A DNA stretch of 64,000 bases from Lachnospiraceae bacterium (GTDB lineage: Bacteria; Bacillota; Clostridia; Lachnospirales; Lachnospiraceae). Below are positions 40,200 to 50,347 of the stretch, in pieces. The stretch's first letter is position 1; each line of letters opens with the position of its first letter. The notes beneath the pieces are model-generated. The model made no database searches, was not told where the DNA came from, and saw only the letters and a program-made list of their open reading frames with translations. The stretch lies in NCBI GenBank assembly GCA_029054245.1, contig JAIDFQ010000043.1, forward strand, positions 372,001 to 436,000, read 5' to 3'. Both the position numbers and the translations under genes were made by a program.

Positions 40200-41444
40200 A
40201 TGAAGAAATTCAAAAAAGTAATGAGCCTTTTGCTTGTTGCGGCAATGATCGCGCTTGTCGGATGCGGCAATTCAAACGGTTCAGAACAGACAGAAAACAC
40301 AGATAATGCCGCTTCTACTGAAACAGCAGGCGATGCTGCAGCAGAAGAGAACGCTCCCACGCAGGCTGCTGACGGTGAAGTATTCAAGATTGGTGCAATT
40401 GGTCCTTCTACAGGCAGTGCCGCCGTTTATGGTCTTGCTGTACAGAACGGAGCTGACCTTGCAATCAAGGAAATCAATGAAGCAGGAGGAATAAACGGAA
40501 CGCTCATTGAATACAATTTTCAGGATGATGAATGCGACAACGAAAAATCCGTTAACGCGTACAACACCTTAAAGGACTGGGGCATGCAGATGCTGGTAGG
40601 TACTACCACAAGCGGATGCTGTATTGCAGTTGCTGCTGAATCTGCAAATGACAATATGTTCCAGATCACCCCTTCAGGTTCTTCTGTAGATATCATCAAC
40701 AATAATGATAATGTATATCAGGTATGCTTCACAGACCCTAACCAAGGTGTAGGCGCTGCTCAGTATATCGGTGAAAATGCAGTAGCACAAAAGGTTGCTG
40801 TTATTTATGACAGCTCTGATGTATATTCTTCAGGTATTTATGAAAAATTTGTGCAGGAATCAGCAAATCAGTCCTTTGAGATCGTGTCCGCAGAAGCATT
40901 TACAGCTGATAACAAGACAGATTTTTCTGTACAGCTTCAAAAAGCAAAAGATGCCGGCGCAGAACTTGTTTTTCTTCCTATTTATTACACAGAAGCATCT
41001 TTGATTTTAACCCAGGCAAACGCTATGGATTTTGCACCTAAATTCTTTGGATGCGATGGTCTTGACGGTATCCTTAACGTAGAAAACTTTGACACAGCAT
41101 TAGCAGAGGGCGTTATGCTTTTAACACCATTTGCTGCTGATGCAGAGGATGAAGCGACAAAGTCATTTGTAAGCGCATATGTAGCTGCTTACGGAGATAC
41201 ACCGAATCAGTTCGCTGCTGACGCTTATGATGCTGTTTATATCCTGAAGGCAGCAATCGAGAAGAGCGGCGCTGTACCTTCTGACAGCGTTTCTGATCTC
41301 TGCGAAAAGCTCAAAGGCGCTATGGGAGAAATCACTGTTGACGGTCTTACAGGCGAGGCAATGTCCTGGGATTCTGACGGTGCTGTCAACAAAGCTCCTA
41401 AGGCTATGGAAATCGTAAACGGCAACTACGCTCTTATTCAGTAA
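40200..41444 (+). CDS. livJ: Branched-chain amino acid ABC transporter substrate-binding lipoprotein
   Basis: Lipobox ALVGC; FKIGAIGPSTGSAAVYGLAVQNGADLAIKEINEAGGINGTLIEY. Confidence 0.93.
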   Translation: MKKFKKVMSLLLVAAMIALVGCGNSNGSEQTENTDNAASTETAGDAAAEENAPTQAADGEVFKIGAIGPSTGSAAVYGLAVQNGADLAIKEINEAGGINGTLIEYNFQDDECDNEKSVNAYNTLKDWGMQMLVGTTTSGCCIAVAAESANDNMFQITPSGSSVDIINNNDNVYQVCFTDPNQGVGAAQYIGENAVAQKVAVIYDSSDVYSSGIYEKFVQESANQSFEIVSAEAFTADNKTDFSVQLQKAKDAGAELVFLPIYYTEASLILTQANAMDFAPKFFGCDGLDGILNVENFDTALAEGVMLLTPFAADAEDEATKSFVSAYVAAYGDTPNQFAADAYDAVYILKAAIEKSGAVPSDSVSDLCEKLKGAMGEITVDGLTGEAMSWDSDGAVNKAPKAMEIVNGNYALIQ

Positions 41445-41472
41445 TGGATATAGAGAAAAGAGGTCGATAGCC

Positions 41473-41502
41473 AAAGAGGGCTGCAAATTGGCAGCCCTCT
41501 TT
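41473..41502 (+). terminator. Intrinsic terminator/attenuator between livJ and livH
   Basis: aaagagggctgc-aaattg-gcagccctcttt. Confidence 0.8.
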
Positions 41503-41635
41503 GTTGCTGTTGTGCGCCCAGCGGCGCATGTTTCCTCTCTTTTCCTTAAATAAGTAGAAATCTGACACAAAACTTGCCAGCAGACCGTAATATCTGCTAT
41601 ACTAAATTAATATATTTTTTTACCGAGGTGATAGT

Positions 41636-42520
41636 ATGAGTTTTATATCCTATTTAATTAACGGAATCAGTTTAGGAAGTGTATATGCAATCATAGCCTT
41701 AGGTTATACGATGGTATATGGTATTGCTAAAATGCTTAACTTTGCACATGGCGATGTCATTATGGTCGGCAGCTTTACGGTTTTCTTTGCAATCAGCATG
41801 CAGGGGTTTCCTACTATGGTAGGTATTATTCTGTCAGTGGTACTGTGCACCCTGCTTGGTATCACGATTGAGTATATTGCATACAGACCCTTAAGAGGGG
41901 CAGCATCTTCCCTGGCAGTTCTGATTACGGCAATTGGTGTCAGTTATTTCCTTCAGAATGTGGCGCTCCTTATTTTTGGAGCAAACACAAAGGCATTTAC
42001 CTCCGTTGTTACGATTCCAGCAATCAAGCTTGCCGAGGGGCAAATCATCATTTCGGGAGAAACAATCGTGACTATTATTTCCTGTATCATTATCATGATC
42101 GGACTTACACTTTTTATTAACAAGACGAAAGCCGGACAGGCTATGCTTGCCGTATCGGAAGATAAGGGCGCCGCACAACTTATGGGAATCAATGTAAATG
42201 CTACCATATCACTTACCTTTGCCATCGGATCGGCACTTGCGGCAATTGCAGGTATGCTCCTTTGCTCTGCATATCCGTCCCTCACGCCATATACTGGTTC
42301 TATGCCCGGCATCAAGGCATTCGTTGCGGCTGTTTTTGGAGGAATTGGTTCCATTCCGGGTGCACTGATTGGTGGAATCGTGCTTGGAATTATTGAAATC
42401 TTAAGTAAAGCTTATATTTCATCTCAGATGGCTGATGCTATCGTGTTTATGGTTCTGATCGTCGTCCTTCTTGTAAAGCCTACAGGTATTCTGGGCAAGA
42501 AGATTCAGGAAAAGGTATAG
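41636..42520 (+). CDS. livH: Branched-chain amino acid ABC permease LivH
   Basis: INGISLGSVYAIIALGYTMVYGIAKMLNFAHGDV; FGGIGSIPGALIGGIVLGIIE. Confidence 0.94.
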   Translation: MSFISYLINGISLGSVYAIIALGYTMVYGIAKMLNFAHGDVIMVGSFTVFFAISMQGFPTMVGIILSVVLCTLLGITIEYIAYRPLRGAASSLAVLITAIGVSYFLQNVALLIFGANTKAFTSVVTIPAIKLAEGQIIISGETIVTIISCIIIMIGLTLFINKTKAGQAMLAVSEDKGAAQLMGINVNATISLTFAIGSALAAIAGMLLCSAYPSLTPYTGSMPGIKAFVAAVFGGIGSIPGALIGGIVLGIIEILSKAYISSQMADAIVFMVLIVVLLVKPTGILGKKIQEKV

Positions 42521-42533
42521 GGAGGACAGATCG

Positions 42534-43601
42534 ATGAAAAAGCTTAAAATAAGTAAAACATTAAAAGACAATATCCTTACTTATGGCATAGTTATCCTTG
42601 CCTATCTCATCATGCAGATATTGATTGGTACAGGAAATGTGTCTAGTTTGATGCAGGGGCTTTTGGTTCCTTTATGTGTTTATGTCATTCTTGCAGTATC
42701 GCTGAATTTAACTGTGGGAATCTTGGGGGAACTCAGCCTTGGTCATGCAGGCTTCATGTGTGTGGGCGCATTTACAGGCGCGTTTTTTTCAAAATGCATG
42801 CAGGATGTAATATCCATTAGTCTTTTGCGTTTCATCCTTGCCATTGTGATCGGAGCAGTCGCTGCCGGTATCATTGGCTTTTTGATTGGCATGCCCGTTT
42901 TAAGACTGCGGGGAGATTATCTTGCCATTGTTACGCTTGCATTTGGCGAGATTATCAAAAATATCATTAATGTGCTTTATATAGGAAAGGACAGCAGGGG
43001 CTTTCATTTTTCTTTAAAGGATTCCCTGTCATTGGGACTGGAGGAGGGCGGAACGGTCATCATAAACGGCGCCCAGGGCATTACCGGCACCCCAAAGGAT
43101 GCAACCTTCACCATGGGTATCCTATTGATCATCCTTACATTAATTATTGTATTGAATCTGATTCATTCAAGGGATGGACGCGCAATTATGTCTATCCGTG
43201 ACAATCTGATTGCGGCTGAATCTGTTGGCATCAACATCACAAAGTACAAATTGATGGCATTTTCCATTTCAGCAGCATTGGCAGGCGTGGCAGGCGTACT
43301 GTATGCCCACAATTTGAGCAGTCTTATGGCTACCCCTAAGAACTTTGGCTACAATATGTCCATCATGATTCTCGTATTTGTTGTATTAGGCGGCATCGGA
43401 AATATAAGGGGTTCCATCATTTCAGCCGTTATATTGACGCTGCTTCCTGAACTTCTTAGAGGACTTAGCAACTATCGTATGCTCATTTATTCTATTATTC
43501 TGATTGCAATGATGTTGTTTAACTGGAGCCCCAAGTTTATCCATTTAAGGGAAAAATATTCCTTAAAAAGATTGTTTAGAAAGAACAGGGAGGTGCAGTA
43601 A
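42534..43601 (+). CDS. livM: Branched-chain amino acid ABC permease LivM
   Basis: LGELSLGHAGFMCVGAFTGA; RLRGDYLAIVTLAFGEII; LGGIGNIRGSIISA. Confidence 0.94.
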   Translation: MKKLKISKTLKDNILTYGIVILAYLIMQILIGTGNVSSLMQGLLVPLCVYVILAVSLNLTVGILGELSLGHAGFMCVGAFTGAFFSKCMQDVISISLLRFILAIVIGAVAAGIIGFLIGMPVLRLRGDYLAIVTLAFGEIIKNIINVLYIGKDSRGFHFSLKDSLSLGLEEGGTVIINGAQGITGTPKDATFTMGILLIILTLIIVLNLIHSRDGRAIMSIRDNLIAAESVGINITKYKLMAFSISAALAGVAGVLYAHNLSSLMATPKNFGYNMSIMILVFVVLGGIGNIRGSIISAVILTLLPELLRGLSNYRMLIYSIILIAMMLFNWSPKFIHLREKYSLKRLFRKNREVQ

Positions 43602-43602
43602 A

Positions 43603-44364
43603 ATGGCGGCATTATTGGAAGTTAAAAATTTAGGCATTTCCTTCGGAGGACTTCGGGCGGTAGACGATTTCGAAGTGTCCATCAAAAAAGGACAGCTCTA
43701 TGGACTGATCGGACCAAATGGCGCGGGCAAAACAACGGTATTTAACCTTTTGACGGGCGTATATAAACCTAGTGAGGGTGTAATTACGCTGGATGGCACG
43801 AATATTACAGGATTAAAGACCATAGAAATCAATAGAACCGGCATTGCAAGAACCTTTCAGAATATCAGGCTGTTTAAGGAGTTAAGCGTAATTGATAATG
43901 TAAAGGCAGGACTTCACAATCATTATAGCTATTCTACCATTGAAGGTATTTTGAGAATGCCAAATTACTTTAAGATGGAAAAGGCAATGACAGAAAGGGC
44001 AATGGAGCTTCTGCACGTTTTTGAGCTGGATAATGAGGCTGATTACCTAGCAGCCAATCTTCCTTACGGAAAGCAGCGCAAGCTTGAAATTGCAAGGGCA
44101 TTGGCGACAGAACCTAAGCTTCTTTTGTTGGATGAACCAGCTGCCGGCATGAACCCTAATGAAACGATGGAGCTTATGGATACCATCCGTTTCGTAAGAG
44201 ACAACTTTGATATGACAATTCTTCTAATTGAACACGATATGAAACTGGTTTCAGGCATTTGTGAGGAACTTACAGTGCTGAATTTTGGTCGTATACTAGC
44301 GCAGGGGTCGACAAGTGCAGTTCTTAACGATCCTCAGGTCATTACGGCATATCTGGGCGAATAA
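43603..44364 (+). CDS. livG: Branched-chain amino acid ABC ATP-binding protein LivG
   Basis: GPNGAGKTTVFNLLTGVYKPSEG; LPYGKQRKLEIARALATEPKLLLLDEPAAGMNP. Confidence 0.95.
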   Translation: MAALLEVKNLGISFGGLRAVDDFEVSIKKGQLYGLIGPNGAGKTTVFNLLTGVYKPSEGVITLDGTNITGLKTIEINRTGIARTFQNIRLFKELSVIDNVKAGLHNHYSYSTIEGILRMPNYFKMEKAMTERAMELLHVFELDNEADYLAANLPYGKQRKLEIARALATEPKLLLLDEPAAGMNPNETMELMDTIRFVRDNFDMTILLIEHDMKLVSGICEELTVLNFGRILAQGSTSAVLNDPQVITAYLGE

Positions 44365-44395
44365 GGCTATTATAGAGCATGGAGGAAATGAAGCT

Positions 44396-45106
44396 ATGGC
44401 AATGCTTGAAATAAAGGATTTGGAAGTATATTATGGAATGATTCAGGCAATCAAGGGAATTTCCTTTGAGGTCAATGAAGGGGAGGTCATCGCGTTAATC
44501 GGTGCAAACGGAGCGGGAAAGACCACCATTCTGCACACTATAACGGGGCTTTTGGAAGCAAAGCAGGGGAGCGTTTCTTTTGACGGAAAAGACATCACAA
44601 AAGTGCCCGCACACAAAATCGTATCAATGGGTATGGCACATGTACCTGAGGGAAGGCGTGTATTTGCCAATCTCTCCGTTCTCCAGAATCTGAAAATGGG
44701 CGCCTATACCCGGAAGGATAAAAATGAGATTGAGGAAACGCTGAAAACTGTCTACAAACGTTTCCCACGGCTGGAGGAGCGACAGAATCAGCTTGCGGGC
44801 ACGCTAAGCGGCGGAGAGCAGCAGATGCTTGCCATGGGAAGAGCGCTTATGTCTCATCCGCGCATCATTTTAATGGATGAACCATCCATGGGGCTTTCCC
44901 CCATTTTTGTAAATGAAATTTTTGATATCATTAAAGAAGTCAGCGCAGGCGGAACTACCGTTCTTTTGGTAGAGCAAAATGCTAAAAAAGCGCTTTCAAT
45001 CTCAGATCGTGCTTACGTACTTGAAACTGGCAAAATCGTTCTTAGTGGCAATGCAGATGATCTGCTCAATAACGATTCCATAAAGAAAGCTTATCTGGGA
45101 GAATAA
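44396..45106 (+). CDS. livF: Branched-chain amino acid ABC ATP-binding protein LivF
   Basis: GANGAGKTTILHTITGL; LSGGEQQMLAMGRALMSHPRIILMDEPSMGLSP; ATG 4396x with ggagg RBS. Confidence 0.95.
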   Translation: MAMLEIKDLEVYYGMIQAIKGISFEVNEGEVIALIGANGAGKTTILHTITGLLEAKQGSVSFDGKDITKVPAHKIVSMGMAHVPEGRRVFANLSVLQNLKMGAYTRKDKNEIEETLKTVYKRFPRLEERQNQLAGTLSGGEQQMLAMGRALMSHPRIILMDEPSMGLSPIFVNEIFDIIKEVSAGGTTVLLVEQNAKKALSISDRAYVLETGKIVLSGNADDLLNNDSIKKAYLGE

Positions 45107-45124
45107 AATCATGGGGGTGGTTAA

Positions 45125-45748
45125 ATGAAGGAAAAAATTGTTATTACGATTGCAAGGGAATATGGAAGCGGAGGACGCACCATAGGAAAAATGCTTGCAG
45201 AAAAAATGGGAATCCATTTTTATGATAAGGAACTTATGAAACTTGCCTCAGAAGACAGCGGAATCAATGAAGCGCTCTTTGCCAATGCCGATGAAAAATT
45301 AAAAAGTACAAAACTCTTTAAGGTAGCACACAGTGTCTACCATGGGGAACTAATTCCTCCAGAGAGCGATGATTTCGTATCTACCCAGAATCTGTTTAAT
45401 TACCAGGCAAAAATCATTAAGCAGCTGGCTCTTGACGAGTCTTGTGTAATCGTAGGGCGTTGTGCAGACTTCATCCTTAAGGATTATGACAATGTACTGA
45501 GTGTCTTTATTCATGCGCCGCATGAATACTGCATGGAACAGGCAGCCAAAAAACATTGCATGCCTTCCAAAGAACTTGAAAAATTTATTTTAAAAACAGA
45601 TAAGCACAGAGCGGATTACTACAAGCATTACACGGGAAGAGATTGGACAGATGCCAGAAATTATGATTTATGCCTAAATAGCTCAAAATTAGGATATGAC
45701 CGATGTGTGGAAGAGATTATTTCTTACATTGATGTCCGTTTCAAGTAA
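45125..45748 (+). CDS. Cytidylate kinase-like family protein (copy 1)
   Basis: IVITIAREYGSGGRTIGKMLAEKMGIHFYDKELM; CVIVGRCADFIL. Confidence 0.88.
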   Translation: MKEKIVITIAREYGSGGRTIGKMLAEKMGIHFYDKELMKLASEDSGINEALFANADEKLKSTKLFKVAHSVYHGELIPPESDDFVSTQNLFNYQAKIIKQLALDESCVIVGRCADFILKDYDNVLSVFIHAPHEYCMEQAAKKHCMPSKELEKFILKTDKHRADYYKHYTGRDWTDARNYDLCLNSSKLGYDRCVEEIISYIDVRFK

Positions 45749-45776
45749 GCATCGCATAATTATCAGCAATCATCGA

Positions 45777-45823
45777 ACCAGGCAGGAGGCAAGGATTTTA
45801 ACTTGCCTCCTGCTTGGTTTTTA
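45777..45823. terminator. Bidirectional intrinsic terminator
   Basis: aaccaggcaggaggcaag/cttgcctcctgcttggtt followed by ttta; between convergent genes. Confidence 0.88.
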
Positions 45824-45826
45824 TTG

Positions 45827-46444
45827 TCAGCGAAAGATTCTGAACACACCAAAAACCTTTCCTAAAATTTGACAATCATCTACAATGATGGGGTCCATCG
45901 TGTCATTTTCCGGCTGGAGCCGAATATGCCCATCTTCCTTATAAAAAGTCTTAACTGTAGCAGAGTCATCAATCAGTGCAACCACCATATCTCCGTTTTT
46001 AGCAGTGCTGCAGGAATTGACAAAAACCTGATCACCGCTAAAAATACCGGCATTAATCATAGAATCCCCTTTTACATTTAAAATAAAAGATTCTCCACGG
46101 GGGACAACTTCAGCCGGAACCGGAAAATAGCTCTCGATATTTTCTTCTGCAAGAATAGGTTCACCGGCTGCTACACGTCCAATCACAGGCAGGCTGACCA
46201 TCTCTGTGCGAACCATTTGAAAACTGTCATCACAAATCTCTATCGCTCTGGGCTTGGTTGGATCCCTTCGGATATAGCCATTCTTTTCAAGTGTTTCTAA
46301 ATGGGAATGAACAGAAGAGGTCGACTTTAAGTGCACAGCTTCGCAAATTTCCCGAACTGCAGGCGGATAGCCCCTCTTTAATATTTCTTCTTTAATATAA
46401 TCTAAAATTTCCTGTTGTTTGCTGCTGATTTTTCCATATCCCAT
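45827..46444 (-). CDS. lexA: SOS repressor LexA
   Basis: [44 protein letters not shown] cleavage site; [10 protein letters not shown] (Ser), ATVKTFYKE (Lys). Confidence 0.97.
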   Translation of the reverse strand: MGYGKISSKQQEILDYIKEEILKRGYPPAVREICEAVHLKSTSSVHSHLETLEKNGYIRRDPTKPRAIEICDDSFQMVRTEMVSLPVIGRVAAGEPILAEENIESYFPVPAEVVPRGESFILNVKGDSMINAGIFSGDQVFVNSCSTAKNGDMVVALIDDSATVKTFYKEDGHIRLQPENDTMDPIIVDDCQILGKVFGVFRIFR

Positions 46445-46562
46445 AAAAATACCCCTCCTTGAATTGCAATTTCTGTCCTGATATAGAGTTGTTCTCTAGC
46501 AGGTTCTTGCATAATGTTAAAAAAATTATATCACACAAAGAGGTAAAACACAAACATATATT

Positions 46563-46649
46563 CCAAATATTTGTTCGGATTTTTCATCAAAACCTATTGA
46601 CATCAGAATGTTTGTTCGGTATAATGCGTTTATCAGAACAAATGTTTGC
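46563..46649. promoter_or_regulatory. LexA-box-like sites and promoter between lexA and yneA-like gene
   Basis: TTGACA(46597-46602)-tcAGAATGTTTGTTCGG-TATAAT(46620-46625); AGAACAAATGTTTGC (46635-46649); CCAAATATTTGTTCGG (46563-46578). Confidence 0.7.
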
Positions 46650-46679
46650 AACGCACGTTCTGATTCAGGAGGATTATTG

Positions 46680-47051
46680 ATGAACGCAAATGCAAGTGAA
46701 CGCAGGATAAGAAATAACCGAATCAAAAGAAGGAGGGAACTCCGGCATCGTTTTATAATGTGTATCTGTACCTTTTTGCTGATTGTTACTTTTTCGTCCT
46801 TGTTCTTCAGCTTTAGAACCAAAGCACAGGGGCGCGATGAAGAAGTACTCTACAAATATTATAAGAGCATCGTGGTTGAAGACGGCGACACTCTCTGGAA
46901 TTACGCTTGTCAATATGGAGAAGAGCAGTACTACGACACCCATGACGACTATATCAAAGAAGTCATTCGTATAAATACGCTGTCAGATGATAGGATTACA
47001 GCAGGGCAGCACCTAATCCTTCCTTATTATAGTGCAGAATTTATAGGCTGA
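46680..47051 (+). CDS. yneA: YneA-like LysM membrane protein (putative SOS cell-division inhibitor)
   Basis: N-terminal TM FIMCICTFLLIVTFSSLFF; LysM-like VVEDGDTLWNYACQYG...INTLSDDRITAGQHLILPYY; divergent from lexA. Confidence 0.75.
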   Translation: MNANASERRIRNNRIKRRRELRHRFIMCICTFLLIVTFSSLFFSFRTKAQGRDEEVLYKYYKSIVVEDGDTLWNYACQYGEEQYYDTHDDYIKEVIRINTLSDDRITAGQHLILPYYSAEFIG

Positions 47052-47070
47052 TATATAATCCTGCACACAT

Positions 47071-48123
47071 TTATTTTTCACGCAGATGTACCGCTTTAGC
47101 TGCCATCCTGCGTCTATTATCCTCAAGGGCAGCATAATGCTTTCTGGTGGTATTGACATCTTTATGCCCCAAAACATCAGCAACCAGATAAATATCGCCG
47201 GTTTCACGATAAAGAGCCGTTCCGTAAGTACTACGAAGCTTATGCGGTGTAATTTTTTTTAGCCCTGTCACATGGGAAGTATATTTTTTTACCAGATTTT
47301 CTACCGCGCGAACGGTGATTCTCCTATTTTGAATGGATAAAAAGAGCGCATTTTCGTGCCCCTCTAAGGGAATTGTATGATATCTTTTTTCAAGATAATC
47401 ACTGAGCGCATCTGCAACTTCTTCACTGAAATATACAACCGTCTCATATCCGCCTTTTCGCCGGATTTTTATCCCATTGTTTTTAAAATCAACGTCATTT
47501 ATATCAAGACCGACGCATTCAGAAACACGGATTCCTGTTCCCAGCAATAGCGTAAGGAGCGCTATATCACGAATCTTAGTCTTATTGTGATATTTAAGCT
47601 GCGTTTTTGTTAAATGTTCTCCTTCCTCCACCTGGTCAAGTAAAATAGCAACCTCATCAGCATCAAGACGAATAATTTCCTTTTCATGTTGCTTAGGAAG
47701 TGGAACAAGTGCCGCTGGATTGGTCTTTATAAGCTCTGCACAAAAGAAATAATTATAAAAACTTTTCAGAGCAGCAAGCTTTCTCTTTTTTCCTCTTTCG
47801 TTATTTGAATATTCTTTGCCGTCTTTTATGTAATAAGTAATATAATCTAGATATTCTTCTATATCTTCTCTTGCAATCTGATCCAAGATAGATAATGGGA
47901 AATCAACAATATCCATTTTGGCACAGGCGCTGTTATTACTATGTATAAATTCAAAAAACACCCTGAGATCATAAGCATACGCAAGTCTGGTGCGGGATGA
48001 AGTATACTCTTGTATTCCTCTGAAAAATTGTTTGCTGAAAGAGGGCAGTGTAGCAACCACCTCCCGCATTTTTAAGGTATTTAGATTATTTTGCTCATCA
48101 TGATAATTCTTACTGTTTTCCAT
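47071..48123 (-). CDS. Tyrosine recombinase/integrase (Xer-like)
   Basis: GTGIRVSECVGLDINDVDF (R), ITPHKLRSTYGTALY (HxxR), VADVLGHKDVNTTRKHYA (H/W..Y). Confidence 0.9.
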   Translation of the reverse strand: MENSKNYHDEQNNLNTLKMREVVATLPSFSKQFFRGIQEYTSSRTRLAYAYDLRVFFEFIHSNNSACAKMDIVDFPLSILDQIAREDIEEYLDYITYYIKDGKEYSNNERGKKRKLAALKSFYNYFFCAELIKTNPAALVPLPKQHEKEIIRLDADEVAILLDQVEEGEHLTKTQLKYHNKTKIRDIALLTLLLGTGIRVSECVGLDINDVDFKNNGIKIRRKGGYETVVYFSEEVADALSDYLEKRYHTIPLEGHENALFLSIQNRRITVRAVENLVKKYTSHVTGLKKITPHKLRSTYGTALYRETGDIYLVADVLGHKDVNTTRKHYAALEDNRRRMAAKAVHLREK

Positions 48124-48841
48124 AATAATTACGCCAGCCTTCCATATTACCGTTCTGGATTGCGGTAAACATTCTTTCTTTTACGCCAGGATTTTCCTGA
48201 TTCAGCTTTTTAAGGAGCTCCTTCACATATTCCCGTTTGGTATGTCCATCGGCAGGGCAGGGACTTTTCACCACCGGTACCTGAAATTTATTGATAAATC
48301 CGATTACATCAGCTTCATGCATATACATAAGCGGTCTAATGACCGTCAAATCCATGCGGTCCAAATAAGTGACCGGACTGAATGTGTGGAATCTTCCTTC
48401 AAAGATCAGTGACATAAGCATTGTTTCCACCACATCATCCTTATGATGAGCATAGGCAACTTTATTGCAGCCAGATGCCTTAATTGCCTCATTTAAAGCG
48501 CCTTTACGCATTTTAGCACATAAAGAGCATGGATTCGTTTCTTTCCGCTCATGAAATATAATATTGGCTATATCAGTTTTAACAATTGTATAAGGAACCT
48601 CCAGATGTGCGCATAATTCCTTGATTTTCGATAGATTCAGGTTATCAAAACCAAGATCAACCGTGACAGCGTGAATGGTAAATGGTTTCGGGTAAAAGCG
48701 CATGAGCCCGTGAAGTCCGTAGAGCAGTGTCAGACTGTCTTTTCCTCCAGAAATCCCCACGGCAATCTTGTCCCCTGCTTCAATCATATGATAGTCATCT
48801 ACAGCACGCCGAATGTAACTGAGTACTTTTTGTAATGTCAT
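48110..48841 (-). CDS. TtcA-family tRNA thiolation/lysidine synthetase-like ATPase
   Basis: VGISGGKDSLTLLYGL; CSLCAKMRKGAL; AYAHHKDDVVETMLMSL. Confidence 0.88.
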   Translation of the reverse strand: MTLQKVLSYIRRAVDDYHMIEAGDKIAVGISGGKDSLTLLYGLHGLMRFYPKPFTIHAVTVDLGFDNLNLSKIKELCAHLEVPYTIVKTDIANIIFHERKETNPCSLCAKMRKGALNEAIKASGCNKVAYAHHKDDVVETMLMSLIFEGRFHTFSPVTYLDRMDLTVIRPLMYMHEADVIGFINKFQVPVVKSPCPADGHTKREYVKELLKKLNQENPGVKERMFTAIQNGNMEGWRNYYGKQ

Positions 48842-48989
48842 AATGCCATCCTTTCTTAAATTCAATTAATTCTAACATATTTCACGATTATGCCATAGTA
48901 TCTTTCTAAAAAAAATGTTATACTCATTATATATTGTTACAGTTTAGACCGTAATGTCATATAAAAATCATAATTTATTTTAAGGAGGC

Positions 48990-50345
48990 ATGGGGTTCCC
49001 GACCTATATGAAAATTCAGTTTAATAAGAGATATCTTCACATTGGCATAACTGCTTTTACAGTAATTGCTGCATCTATTTGTTTCTATTATTTAATTTTT
49101 CACGGAGACCGTTTTTCGGCACAGGTAAATGCGTTATTTAAGGTAATCAGCCCCGTACTGTATGGGATTATATTTGCCTATCTTATGACCCCTATGATAA
49201 ATGGGATAGAAGAGCGCATCCTTACGCCTGTTTTTACTGCAAATGGGAGCCGCCGTGTATCCCATAAGCAGAAAAAATACATGAGGATGCTGTCCATCTT
49301 GCTGACGATTTTCATTGTAGGTCTGCTCATTAATGGCTTTTTTTCAATCTTGATTCCCAATATTGTCAAGAGTATCAGGAGCATTTCCTATCAGTTTCCA
49401 TACTATATCCAAAATCTGACAACTTGGTCGGCTAAATTTCTGGAGGATAATCCTGATATCGAAAAGCTTGTTATTCAATTTCTCGATACTTATTCAGAAG
49501 AATTTATGAGCTACCTGAACAATAACCTTGTTCCCCAGATGGAAACGCTCGTAAAGCAGGTTTCTTTAAGTCTAATCAGTGTTCTTAAAGTATTATGGAA
49601 TTTCATTATAGGCATCATAATTTCCGTCTACGTACTTTACAGCAAGGAAACCTTTGCCGGACAGGCAAAAAAGCTTGTATTTGCTTTTTTTGAGACCAAA
49701 ACAGCCAATCAATTCATAAAGGATATCCGTTTTGTAAGCGATACCTTTATTGGATTTATCAGCGGAAAGATTATTGACTCCATTATCATTGGTTTTATAT
49801 GCTTTGCCGGCACCAGCATTATGCAGATACCTTATGCGTTGCTTGTAAGTGTGATTGTAGGAGTCACCAATGTGATTCCCTTTTTTGGACCTTACTTAGG
49901 CGCTGTGCCCAGCGCCATACTGATTTTAATGGTCAATCCTCTGAAGTGTGTTTATTTTATTATCTTCATCCTGATACTGCAACAGGTGGATGGCAATTTC
50001 ATCGGACCCAAAATCCTAGGACAGTCTACCGGCTTATCTGGGTTCTGGGTAATCTTTTCTATTACGATTTTTGGCGGCATTATGGGCATTCCGGGAATGA
50101 TTATAGGGGTTCCTTTTTTTGCAGTGCTATATGCACTTGCCCGCCGCATCATCAATCGGATGCTGAAAAGAAGAGGACTGCCATTAGAAACCGACAAATA
50201 CAAAAATGTCGAATTTATTGACGATAATGCCGTGTTTGTCCCCCAAGCTGTTGACAAAAAAAACACCTTTTTTAAAATTGGCAGGAAAAAGCCAGCCTTA
50301 AAAGCTGATGATAATAAAGACCAAATGAAGGAAAGAGAGCAGTAG
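48990..50345 (+). CDS. AI-2E family transporter (YdiK/PerM-like)
   Basis: Polytopic; VGVTNVIPFFGPYLGAVPSAILILMVNPL; QQVDGNFIGPKILGQSTGLSGFWVIFSI. Start uncertain (48990 or 49008). Confidence 0.88.
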   Translation: MGFPTYMKIQFNKRYLHIGITAFTVIAASICFYYLIFHGDRFSAQVNALFKVISPVLYGIIFAYLMTPMINGIEERILTPVFTANGSRRVSHKQKKYMRMLSILLTIFIVGLLINGFFSILIPNIVKSIRSISYQFPYYIQNLTTWSAKFLEDNPDIEKLVIQFLDTYSEEFMSYLNNNLVPQMETLVKQVSLSLISVLKVLWNFIIGIIISVYVLYSKETFAGQAKKLVFAFFETKTANQFIKDIRFVSDTFIGFISGKIIDSIIIGFICFAGTSIMQIPYALLVSVIVGVTNVIPFFGPYLGAVPSAILILMVNPLKCVYFIIFILILQQVDGNFIGPKILGQSTGLSGFWVIFSITIFGGIMGIPGMIIGVPFFAVLYALARRIINRMLKRRGLPLETDKYKNVEFIDDNAVFVPQAVDKKNTFFKIGRKKPALKADDNKDQMKEREQ

Positions 50346-50347
50346 CA

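Noticed and set aside
41953-42354. 133-aa minus ORF inside livH
   Set aside because: Shadow ORF of a conserved permease.
47071-48123. Integrase as evidence of a prophage or integrative element
   Set aside because: Neighbours are housekeeping genes; no tRNA target, excisionase, phage genes or att direct repeats seen nearby.
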